From Pseudonocardia sp. (GTDB lineage Bacteria; Actinomycetota; Actinomycetes; Mycobacteriales; Pseudonocardiaceae): a DNA stretch of 13,739 nucleotides. The notes below the pieces were generated by a model. That model saw only the letters and a program-made list of their open reading frames with translations, had not been told where the DNA came from and searched no databases. The position numbers were made by a program, and so were the translations under genes. Within the stretch, counting starts at the first letter, position 1; every line of letters begins with the position of its first letter. The stretch spans positions 1 through 13,739 of the forward strand of contig JASLAP010000307.1 in NCBI GenBank assembly GCA_030147065.1, read 5' to 3'. Below are positions 5,884 through 11,928 of this stretch, one piece after another.

Positions 5884-7102
5884 CGGCGCGGCCGGACCGG
5901 GAGCCGCCGTGCCAGTCGATGCACACCGCGGTCGCGTCGTCGCGCAGGTCGCCGCCGGTGGCCCGGAGCACCTCGTCGCCGAGCAGGTGCACCACCTCGC
6001 GGGAGTGCAGGTGCGCGGTGCGGGCCAGGAACGCGTGGATGTCCATGTCCTCGGCGTTGCGCTCCAGCATGCCGTCGGTGACCAGCACGATCCGGTCGCC
6101 GGGGTGCAGCGCGACCGGTTGCGCCCGGAACGACCGGCCCGGCTCCAGGCCGAACGGCAGGTCGATCTCCAGTTCCAGCTCCTCTACCCGGCCCCCGCGC
6201 AGCCGCAGCGGGAACGGGTGCCCGGCGTTGACGATGGTGGCCACCGCCCGCACCCGGTCCACCCGGACCAGCTGCCCGGTGACGAACTCGCCGACCCCGG
6301 AGTGCGCGGCCAGCGCGTCGTTGGCCGCGGCCGCCTGCTCCAGCAGCCCGGCGCCCCGCCGGCGGCCGTTGCGCAGGCCGCCGACCAGCACGGTGGCCAG
6401 CATCGCCGCGTTCACGTCGTGCCCGACCGCATCGGTGATCGACACGTGCAGGGTGTCGCGGTCCAGGGCGTAGTCGAAGGTGTCCCCGCCGACCGCGTTG
6501 GCCGGCTCCAGCCAGCCGGAGACGGTGAACTGCCCGGTCTCGCAGGTGAACGCGGTGGGCAGCAGCCGGCGCTGGATCTCCGCGGCCAGGGTGAACGGCA
6601 GCGTGCGCTGCGCCCACTCGAACAGGTCGGTGTGCCGCCGGCACGCCACCACCACGTAGGCCAGCGTCCGGGCCGCGGCGACGACGTCGGCGACCAGGGC
6701 GTCGTCGGGGCGCTCGGGCAGCTCCAGCTCCAGCACGCCGATCGCGTCGCCCCGGTCGGTGACCGGCACCATCACCCGCACGCCCTCGGCCAGCTCGGTC
6801 ACGTCCGCCACCTGGTCGTGCAGCACCCGCTCGTAGTCGGTGCCGGGCAGCGGCTCGGCGTAGGCGTGCCGGGCGCCCTCCTGCTGCTGGCGCGCGGCGT
6901 TCCACTCGGTCCCGCCGAAGCGGCTCAGCAGCCGCCCGCTCAGGTCGGCGATCAGGAAGCAGCCGGACCGCGCCTCCAGGACCGTGGTCAGCTCGTCGAC
7001 CATCACGTCGATCGCCTCCACCGGCGAAACCACGGCGATCCGGTCCAGCAGGGCGTTCAGGTCGACGCGGTGGGCCCGTGACGGCCGCCCGGCGAGATCC
7101 AT
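5855..7102 (-). CDS. GAF-SpoIIE (PP2C-type) serine/threonine phosphatase
   Basis: A 415-residue soluble phosphatase. Residues about 15-155 look like a GAF-type sensory domain (VEAIDVMVDELTTVLEARSG and later VRVMVPVTDRGDAIGVLELE). A short linker follows, then the SpoIIE/PP2C domain with its metal- and catalysis-related motifs: AVGGDTFDY (203-211), DAVGHDVNAAM (224-234), NAGHP (292-296), VTDGMLE (341-347) and DLRDDATAV (385-393). The acidic metal ligands are present, so it should be active. Such enzymes dephosphorylate anti-sigma-factor antagonists or similar partners in stress and development pathways. No anti-sigma or antagonist gene is next to it. I chose the ATG at 7102, with AGGG nine bases upstream; the GTG at 7111 has no spaced ribosome binding site. 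The Shine-Dalgarno lies inside a leader hairpin (7109-7151). The C-terminal HPDHPDR tail is encoded by slippage repeats. Confidence 0.88.
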   Translation of the reverse strand: MDLAGRPSRAHRVDLNALLDRIAVVSPVEAIDVMVDELTTVLEARSGCFLIADLSGRLLSRFGGTEWNAARQQQEGARHAYAEPLPGTDYERVLHDQVADVTELAEGVRVMVPVTDRGDAIGVLELELPERPDDALVADVVAAARTLAYVVVACRRHTDLFEWAQRTLPFTLAAEIQRRLLPTAFTCETGQFTVSGWLEPANAVGGDTFDYALDRDTLHVSITDAVGHDVNAAMLATVLVGGLRNGRRRGAGLLEQAAAANDALAAHSGVGEFVTGQLVRVDRVRAVATIVNAGHPFPLRLRGGRVEELELEIDLPFGLEPGRSFRAQPVALHPGDRIVLVTDGMLERNAEDMDIHAFLARTAHLHSREVVHLLGDEVLRATGGDLRDDATAVCIDWHGGSRSGRAADHPDHPDR

Positions 7103-7108
7103 GCCGTG

Positions 7109-7151
7109 CACCCTGTCACGTCCGGGTTGCCGGCGTGGCCCGGACAGGGTG
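7109..7151 (-). promoter_or_regulatory. Leader hairpin covering the phosphatase ribosome binding site
   Basis: CACCCTGT (7109-7116) and ACAGGGTG (7144-7151) are perfect eight-base arms. Inside them CCGGG (7122-7126) pairs with CCCGG (7138-7142) after a small bulge. In the leftward transcript the start-proximal arm ACAGGGTG contains the AGGG Shine-Dalgarno six to nine bases before the ATG at 7102. The folded form would hide the ribosome binding site; this suggests translational control, or a binding site for a regulator if used as DNA. Confidence 0.45.
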
Positions 7152-7458
7152 AACGAGGATCACACCGCGCACCACGGCGCGGGCCGCTGCCGGTGCCCTC
7201 CGGAGCGCGCTCGGTGAGCAGCGGAGGTGGGCGCTCCTCACCTCACGCTGACACCCGCACGGGCAGCATGTGAGGGCCCCGCCGTGATGCAGCACCCCCG
7301 CCAACGCCGCCGTTCGGCCGTATCGATGCGTCCATCCGGTCTCATCCGGATCACGAAAGACTCACGGCGGGCGCCGGCGTGCATACCGCCGCGGGCTTTC
7401 GGGGACTCCTCCTCCGAACGGGCCGGGTCCTCGGTCCGACTGTTCGTGTGGAGGAACT
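7152..7458. other. Divergent intergenic region without a gene
   Basis: Between the phosphatase leader and the GlsB-type gene I see no credible coding frame; open frames here are short or are upstream runs of the transporter frame. It holds an inverted repeat (7220-7249) and a small direct repeat CATCCGG (near 7332 and 7344). The last 100 bases before the GTG at 7459 are somewhat less GC-rich and should hold the GlsB promoter, but I cannot pick a convincing pair of hexamers. Confidence 0.4.
7220..7249. repeat. Ten-pair inverted repeat in the divergent gap
   Basis: AGCGGAGGTG (7220-7229) pairs with CACCTC-a-CGCT (7239-7249) with a single bulged base and a nine-base loop. It lies about midway between two divergent genes, so it may be an operator or the 5' hairpin of one of the leaders. 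Confidence 0.35.
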
Positions 7459-7737
7459 GTGACCATCACTGGCATCATCACGGCGATCGTCATCGGTGCG
7501 ATCATCGGTGCGCTGGGTCGACTGGTTGTTCCGGGTCGGCAGCCCATCCCCATCTGGCTGACAATCGTGGTGGGCATCGTGGCCGCCTTCGTCGGGACCC
7601 TGCTCGCCCGGGCGATCGGCATCCCGACCGCGACGGGCGGGATCGACTGGCTCGAGCTCCTGGTCCAGGTGATCGTGGCCGCCATCGGCGTCGTGATCGC
7701 GGCGAACCTGTACGTGCGCCGCGGCGTGCGCCGGTAA
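7459..7737 (+). CDS. GlsB/YeaQ/YmgE family membrane protein
   Basis: A 92-residue, three-helix membrane protein of the transglycosylase-associated (GlsB/YeaQ/YmgE) family. Membrane segments are at about 4-20 (IITAIVIGAIIGALGRLV), 32-54 (IWLTIVVGIVAAFVGTLLAR) and 66-85 (ELLVQVIVAAIGVVIAANLY). The Gly-rich first helix followed by LVVPGRQPIPIW is the family signature. Length is typical. Members are small inner-membrane proteins often induced by general stress; no enzymatic function is established. Translation starts at a GTG with GGAGGA five bases upstream. It appears to be a single-gene unit with a strong hairpin downstream (7821-7870), and it diverges from the phosphatase gene. Confidence 0.88.
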   Translation: MTITGIITAIVIGAIIGALGRLVVPGRQPIPIWLTIVVGIVAAFVGTLLARAIGIPTATGGIDWLELLVQVIVAAIGVVIAANLYVRRGVRR

Positions 7738-7771
7738 CCGGACCGCGTGACGCACCACCGCTAGCTCGAGG

Positions 7772-7789
7772 CCGCCGGGAGACCGGCGG
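7772..7789. repeat. Short hairpin after the GlsB-type gene
   Basis: CCGCCGG (7772-7778), a GAGA loop and CCGGCGG (7783-7789) make a perfect seven-pair stem 35 bases after the GlsB stop. With the GNRA loop it would be a very stable RNA hairpin, either an upstream part of the termination region or a transcript-stabilising 3' structure. Confidence 0.4.
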
Positions 7790-7820
7790 GGGGAGCGCGC
7801 CGCTGCTGCGGCCGGCTCCG

Positions 7821-7870
7821 ACAGACGCGCACGGGCCCGCCTCCTGCTGGAGGCGGGCCCGTTCGTCTGT
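7821..7870 (+). terminator. Strong two-part hairpin, probable terminator
   Basis: A perfect 14-pair stem, ACGGGCCCGCCTCC (7831-7844) with its complement at 7849-7862, closes a TGCT loop. It is extended by a perfect outer seven-pair stem, ACAGACG (7821-7827) with CGTCTGT (7864-7870), after a small asymmetric bulge. It lies 84 bases after the GlsB stop and before the transporter gene. There is no long T tract. Being nearly symmetric, it would fold on either strand. Confidence 0.7.
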
Positions 7871-7992
7871 CCGGACACCCGCCGGCACCTCCACCGGCAC
7901 ATCCCCGCTGCCACCCGTCCGCCGCGGCGCCGGTGCCCCCGGACGCATCCGCCCCGCTCCCAGCGGGTATCCGCCGCTCGGGGCGGTCGGTG

Positions 7993-8005
7993 TCCCACGG
8001 TGGGA
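7993..8005. promoter_or_regulatory. Palindrome over the transporter ribosome binding site
   Basis: TCCCAC-G-GTGGGA is a perfect 13-base palindrome whose right half contains the GGGAG ribosome binding site used for the start at 8013. In RNA it could form a small four-pair stem masking the site; in DNA it could be an operator. Its sequence TCCCACGGTGG recurs at 11868-11878, upstream of the kinase-like gene. Confidence 0.3.
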
Positions 8006-8012
8006 GACGGCG

Positions 8013-9299
8013 ATGACGATGGGTGAGCGGATTCCGGCGGCGGTCCCGGCCCCGACGGTGGTCCGGCGGCAGTGGACGTCGCACGACGGGTCCGACGGGG
8101 GCGATCGGTCGCGGCGGGGCCGGCCCGACCCGATCGGTTCGGCCGTGCCGCGCGGCCTGCAGATCGGGGCGGCGGTCGGCTGGCGGCTGCTGGTGGTCGT
8201 GGCCGCGCTGCTGGTCGTCGCGGTGGCGGTGGCCCAGCTGGCCGAGGTGATCGTGCCGGTGGCCATCGCGCTGCTGCTCTCGGCACTGCTCACCCCCGCG
8301 GTGCGGGTGCTCGACGAGCGCGGCGTCCCGCGCGGGCTGGCCACCGCGCTGGTGCTGGTCGGCGGGCTGGCCCTGCTCGGCGGGGTGCTCACCTTCGTCG
8401 TGGCCACCTTCGTCCGCGGCGTGCCCGACCTGGGCGCCCAGCTGACCGCCAGCATCGACTCGGTGGTCACCTGGCTGACCACCGGTCCGCTGCAGCTCAG
8501 CGAGCAGCAGCTGCGCGAGTTCCAGGACCAGATCCTGGCCGCGCTGGACGCCAACCAGGCCGCGCTGACCGCCGGCGCGGTCAGCACCGCCACCGCCATC
8601 GGCAAGGTCGCCACCGAGATCGCGCTGGTGGTGTTCACCCTGGTGTTCTTCCTGCACGGCGGGGCGGCCATCTGGCAGTTCCTGCTCGGCGCGGTGCCCG
8701 AGCGCATCCGGCCGCGGATCGACGTGGCGGGTCGGCGCGGACTGGCCGCGCTGGTCAGCTACGTGCGGGCGACCGCGGTCGTGGCGGTCGTCGACGCGGT
8801 GGCCATCGGCATCGGGCTGGCCCTGCTGGGGGTCCCGCTGGCGGTGCCGCTGGCCGCGCTGGTGTTCCTCGGCGCCTTCGTGCCGATCATCGGGGCGGTG
8901 GTGGCCGGCAGCGTGGCCGTGCTGATCGCGCTGGTCGCCCAGGGCCCGATCCAGGCGCTGGTGGTGCTCGGCATCATCATCGCGGTCATGCAGCTGGAGG
9001 GGCACGTGCTGCAGCCGCTGCTGCTGGGCCGCGCGGTGAAGCTGCACCCGCTCGCCGTCGTGCTGGCCATCTCCACCGGTCTGCTGCTCGGCGGGATCGC
9101 CGGCGCCCTGCTGGCGGTGCCGTTGCTGGCGGTGCTCAACTCCGGGATCCGCTCGCTGCGCAGCCCGGCCGACGAGCACGTCGACCCCGAGCAGGTGCGC
9201 ACCAGCGAGCCGGAGGAGACCGGGCCCGACGACCCCGACCTGGACCGCCTGCCCGAGCTGACCGGCGACGGCGACCGCCCCGGAGGTGAGCGGACCTGA
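8013..9299 (+). CDS. AI-2E family transporter (PerM/TqsA-like membrane protein)
   Basis: A 428-residue multi-pass membrane protein of the AI-2E transporter family. After a polar 55-residue N-terminus, paired helices run at about 57-97 and 109-134. A soluble loop (about 135-200) follows, then helices at about 200-225 and 248-380. Signature motifs are FVPIIGA (289-295) and EGHVLQPLLLGRAVKLHP (329-346). The C-terminal 50 residues are acidic, cytoplasmic and probably disordered. Despite the family name few members export autoinducer-2; others act as cation/proton antiporters, so the substrate is open. The ATG at 8013 has GGGAG seven bases upstream. The reading frame stays open far upstream (to 7227), but that part covers hairpins and is not protein-like. 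A stem follows the stop directly (9300-9336). Confidence 0.85.
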   Translation: MTMGERIPAAVPAPTVVRRQWTSHDGSDGGDRSRRGRPDPIGSAVPRGLQIGAAVGWRLLVVVAALLVVAVAVAQLAEVIVPVAIALLLSALLTPAVRVLDERGVPRGLATALVLVGGLALLGGVLTFVVATFVRGVPDLGAQLTASIDSVVTWLTTGPLQLSEQQLREFQDQILAALDANQAALTAGAVSTATAIGKVATEIALVVFTLVFFLHGGAAIWQFLLGAVPERIRPRIDVAGRRGLAALVSYVRATAVVAVVDAVAIGIGLALLGVPLAVPLAALVFLGAFVPIIGAVVAGSVAVLIALVAQGPIQALVVLGIIIAVMQLEGHVLQPLLLGRAVKLHPLAVVLAISTGLLLGGIAGALLAVPLLAVLNSGIRSLRSPADEHVDPEQVRTSEPEETGPDDPDLDRLPELTGDGDRPGGERT

Positions 9300-9336
9300 C
9301 CGGGCGCCGGTCGCGTTCGTCACCCTGCTCGCCCGG
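9300..9336 (+). terminator. Hairpin directly after the transporter stop
   Basis: CCGGGCG (9300-9306) and CGCCCGG (9330-9336) form a seven-pair stem starting at the base after the TGA. The loop is long (23 bases) and no T tract follows, so this is a modest candidate. Confidence 0.35.
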
Positions 9337-9377
9337 GGGATAGCCCACCGGCCGCGGACAGGAGTAGACACGGCGCG

Positions 9378-9932
9378 ATGAGCGTCGTGCTGCGCACCCC
9401 CCGACTGGTCGTGCGGGACTGGACCGAGGACGACGCGCCCGCCGCGTTGGCCGTCTACGGCCGGGCCGAGGTCGCGCGCTGGCTCAGTCCCGCGGTCGAG
9501 GAGGTCACCGACCTGGACTCGATGCGCGCCACGCTGCGCGCCTGGATCGCCGACACCGCCGCCAGCGAGGCCGCGGTCGGGCACTGGGCGGTGACCCTCG
9601 CCGCCACCGGCGAGGTGGTCGGCGGGATCAGCCTGCACCCGCTGCCGGTCGAGGAGCAGGACGTGGAGATCGGCTGGCAGATCGCCCCCGAGCACTGGGG
9701 CAACGGCTACGCCACCGAGGCCGGCGCCGCGCTGCTGGAGCGGGCCTTCGCCAACGACGTCGACGAGGTGTTCGCGCTCGTCCGCCCGGCCAACGAGCGC
9801 GCCGAGGCGGCGGCCCGGCGGGTCGGCATGACCTGGGTGGGGGAGACCGAGAAGTACTACGGCCTGCGGCTCAACGTGTTCCGCGTGCGGGCCTCGGACC
9901 TGGTGCCGCCGGAGCCCGGCCCGACCGAGTGA
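9378..9932 (+). CDS. GNAT acetyltransferase, RimJ/RimL type
   Basis: A 184-residue GCN5-related N-acetyltransferase of the Acetyltransf_3 (RimJ/RimL) type. It opens with LRTPRLVVRDWTEDDAPA (5-22), the usual first strand of the group. Residues 78-102 carry GEVVGGISLHPL and VEIGWQIAP. The acetyl-CoA pyrophosphate-binding loop is HWGNGYATEAGAALL (106-120), and VRPANERAEAAARRVGM (135-151) is the helix typical of these enzymes. It should transfer acetyl from acetyl-CoA to an amine on a protein N-terminus or a small molecule; the substrate is unknown. AGGAG at 9360-9364 is 13 bases from the ATG, rather far. TAGACA, seven bases before the ATG, might instead support a nearly leaderless transcript. 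Confidence 0.88.
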   Translation: MSVVLRTPRLVVRDWTEDDAPAALAVYGRAEVARWLSPAVEEVTDLDSMRATLRAWIADTAASEAAVGHWAVTLAATGEVVGGISLHPLPVEEQDVEIGWQIAPEHWGNGYATEAGAALLERAFANDVDEVFALVRPANERAEAAARRVGMTWVGETEKYYGLRLNVFRVRASDLVPPEPGPTE

Positions 9933-9989
9933 GCGCCGCGGGCCCCACGTCCTGACGGGCCGGCCGGGCGGGTCTGAGAGGGTGGGTCC

Positions 9990-10919
9990 GTGGTGGACGA
10001 CAGCGGGACCGGGCCGGGTCGGACGAGCGTGCTCACCGGCGGGTGGACGGCCCTGCCCGGGGAGCGCTACGCCCTGGGCGAGGGGTCCCGCCTGGTGCCC
10101 GACGGCGACGGCGGGTGGACCGTGGTCATGGTCGACATCCCGACCGGGCGGTTGTTCACCGTGCAGCCCTCCGGTGGGGGTTCGCGCGCCGAGCTGCTGC
10201 GCCTGGACGTGCCGCTCGGCGCGGTCGCGCCGCGGGCGGACGGGCCGGGCTGGGTGGCCGCCGCGGGCACCGGCATCGCACTGCTCGGACCGGACGGCGC
10301 CGTGGAGTGGCTGGGCCGCCCGGAGGACGGGGCCCGGGCGCCGATGCGGATGAACGACGGCGTGGCCGACCCGGCCGGCCGGTTCTGGGCCGGGTCGATG
10401 GCCACCGACGAGACCCGCGGGGCCGGCTCGCTGTACCGGGTCGACCCGGACGGGTCGGTGCACCGCGTGCTCGACGGACTGACCGTGCCGAACGGCCCGG
10501 CGTTCACCCCGGACGGCACCACGATGTACCTGGCCGAGAGCGCCGACGGGCTGGTGCACCGGGCCGCGGTCGACCCGGTCACCGGCGAGCTCGGCCCGCT
10601 GGAGCTGTTCGCCGAGGTGCGCGGCGGCCACCCGGACGGGATGGCGGTCGACCTGGAGGGCCACCTGTGGTCGGCGGTGCACGGCGGTGGCCGGGTGGAC
10701 CGCTACGCCCCGCACGGGACGCTGGTCGAGTCGCTGCCGGTGCCCGCACGCCAGCCCACCAGCGTGTGCCTGACCGCCGAGGCGCCGTACCGGGTGCTGG
10801 TCACCTCGGCCGTCGAGGGCCTGGAGAACCCGGGCCCGGACGACGGCGCGGTGCTCGTCGCCCCGACCGCCGTCGGGGGCCGGCCCGCGCTGCCCGCCGC
10901 GGTCGGCCCGCGCCGCTGA
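9990..10919 (+). CDS. SMP-30/gluconolactonase/regucalcin-like protein
   Basis: A 309-residue six-bladed beta-propeller of the SMP-30 family. Metal ligands known from regucalcin have clear counterparts: Glu31 in LGEGSRLVP, Asn122 in RMNDGVADPAGRFWAGSM, Asn168 in VPNGPAF and Asp216 in GHPDGMAVD. Arg120, two residues before Asn122, is the usual substrate contact. The enzyme should hydrolyse a sugar lactone such as glucono-1,5-lactone with a divalent metal, in the cytoplasm; no signal peptide is seen. No sugar dehydrogenase or kinase lies next to it, so the pathway is not indicated. Translation starts at GTG 9990, with GAGAGGG seven bases upstream; a second GTG follows at once. A weak five-pair GGCCC/GGGCC stem precedes it and a stronger nested hairpin follows its stop. 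Confidence 0.85.
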   Translation: MVDDSGTGPGRTSVLTGGWTALPGERYALGEGSRLVPDGDGGWTVVMVDIPTGRLFTVQPSGGGSRAELLRLDVPLGAVAPRADGPGWVAAAGTGIALLGPDGAVEWLGRPEDGARAPMRMNDGVADPAGRFWAGSMATDETRGAGSLYRVDPDGSVHRVLDGLTVPNGPAFTPDGTTMYLAESADGLVHRAAVDPVTGELGPLELFAEVRGGHPDGMAVDLEGHLWSAVHGGGRVDRYAPHGTLVESLPVPARQPTSVCLTAEAPYRVLVTSAVEGLENPGPDDGAVLVAPTAVGGRPALPAAVGPRR

Positions 10920-10925
10920 CCGGCC

Positions 10926-10963
10926 GGTCGGCGTGGGGTGGCGCGCCGCGCCGGCCGCCGACC
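10926..10963 (+). terminator. Nested hairpin after the SMP-30 gene
   Basis: GGTCGGCG (10926-10933) and CGCCGACC (10956-10963) are perfect eight-base arms. The interior holds a second palindrome, GGCGCG-C-CGCGCC. The structure starts seven bases after the SMP-30 stop and ends two bases before the TAGGCT element of the next gene. It may terminate one transcript and also overlap the -35 region of the next promoter. Confidence 0.5.
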
Positions 10964-10965
10964 CC

Positions 10966-10971
10966 TAGGCT
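10966..10971 (+). promoter_or_regulatory. TAGGCT -10 element, leaderless promoter of the YciO-type gene
   Basis: TAGGCT ends six bases before the ATG at 10978, the spacing expected when transcription starts on the A of the start codon. The six bases between (gcgcgc) contain no ribosome binding site. This is the usual look of actinobacterial leaderless genes. Confidence 0.65.
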
Positions 10972-10977
10972 GCGCGC

Positions 10978-11598
10978 ATGGCGCGGTACTTCGACGTACA
11001 CCCGGTCGATCCCCAGCGACGCGCGATCACGCAGGTGGTCGACATCGTGCGGGGCGGCGGACTGATCGCCTACCCCACCGACTCGTGCTTCGCGCTGGGC
11101 TGCCAGATCGGCGACCGGGACGGGCTGGACCGGATCCGCAAGATCCGCGACCTCGACGAGAAGCACCACTTCACCCTGGTCTGCAAGGACTTCGCCCAGC
11201 TCGGGCAGTTCGTGCACATCGGCAACGCGGTGTTCCGGGCGGTCAAGGCGGCCACCCCGGGCCGCTACACGTTCATCCTGCCGGCCACCCGGGAGGTGCC
11301 GCGCCGGCTGCTGCACCCGAAGAAGAAGACCGTCGGCGTGCGCATCCCGGACCACCCGGTGGTGCAGGCCCTGCTGGCCGAGCTGGGCGAGCCGCTGCTG
11401 TCGTCCACCCTGCTGCTGCCCGACCAGGACGAGCCGATGACCGTCGGCTGGGAGATCAAGGAGCGGCTGGACTCCAGTGTGGACGCGGTGATCGACTCCG
11501 GGGACTGCGGGACGGAGCCGACCACGGTGATCGACTTCTCCGGGGACGAGCCGGAGATCGTCCGCCGGGGGGCGGGCGACGCTACTTCGTTCGAGTAG
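10978..11598 (+). CDS. yciO: YrdC-domain protein, YciO type (Sua5/YciO/YrdC family)
   Basis: A 206-residue YrdC-fold protein. Typical segments are GGGLIAYPTDSCFALGC (26-42), KHHFTLVCKD (62-71), GRYTFILPAT (95-104), KKTVGVRIPDHP (116-127) and EPTTVID (180-186). The family includes threonylcarbamoyl-AMP synthases (TsaC/Sua5) needed for the t6A modification of tRNA. In TsaC a K-x-R motif and an S-x-N motif hold the substrates. Here the first reads KHH and the second reads SSTLLLP, with no Asn. Together with its length this places it in the YciO branch, whose role is less certain, rather than the essential TsaC. Databases usually still label it L-threonylcarbamoyladenylate synthase. It starts with a leaderless-type ATG. 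Confidence 0.85.
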   Translation: MARYFDVHPVDPQRRAITQVVDIVRGGGLIAYPTDSCFALGCQIGDRDGLDRIRKIRDLDEKHHFTLVCKDFAQLGQFVHIGNAVFRAVKAATPGRYTFILPATREVPRRLLHPKKKTVGVRIPDHPVVQALLAELGEPLLSSTLLLPDQDEPMTVGWEIKERLDSSVDAVIDSGDCGTEPTTVIDFSGDEPEIVRRGAGDATSFE

Positions 11599-11928
11599 AC
11601 CGGCGTCGCTCCCCGATCGTGGCCAGCGGGTCGGCGTGCGCGGACGGCCGCCCACCGACGGGACCGACCGCCGGTCCGTCGGGCGATCGCCGATGGGCTA
11701 CGGTGCCTTCCGGTCCGGCGCTGGTCACGGCACCCGGGCCGCCCGTCGCAGGCAGCCGCGCCCTGAGCGCAGTCCGGGCGCGGTCGGCCGGGCGGGCGCG
11801 GGTGGCGGGTAGCGTGCCCAGCCAGGACATGCGGTCGACGTCGCTCGTCAGGGGGAACCGGCGGCACTCCCACGGTGGCGCGTGGGCGGGCGGCACGACC
11901 GCATCGACTAGTTCGAGAGGACCGACTG
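11599..11928. other. 330-base regulatory-looking gap before the kinase-like gene
   Basis: No credible gene is seen here: open frames on both strands are Arg/Pro/Ala-rich and lack starts with ribosome binding sites. It contains GGACCG/CGGTCC arms (11661-11677), a perfect ten-base palindrome GGCGATCGCC (11682-11691), and two TAnnnT hexamers, TACGGT at 11699-11704 and TAGCGT at 11810-11815. These could be promoters giving leaders of about 220 or 110 bases. Neither has a clear -35 element. Confidence 0.4.

Noticed and set aside
4860..6905. Leftward 681-codon frame spanning kinase and phosphatase genes
   Set aside because: It crosses three unrelated genes and shows only Arg/Ala/Gly-rich sequence.
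7227..8012. Upstream extension of the AI-2E transporter frame
   Set aside because: It would run through the GlsB-type gene in another frame and through strong hairpins; the ATG at 8013 has a good ribosome binding site and the family domain begins after it.
7993..11878. Shared TCCCACGGTGG upstream of both the transporter (7993) and the kinase-like gene (11868)
   Set aside because: An 11-base match in GC-rich DNA of this length can arise by chance, and the second copy lacks the palindromic right end.
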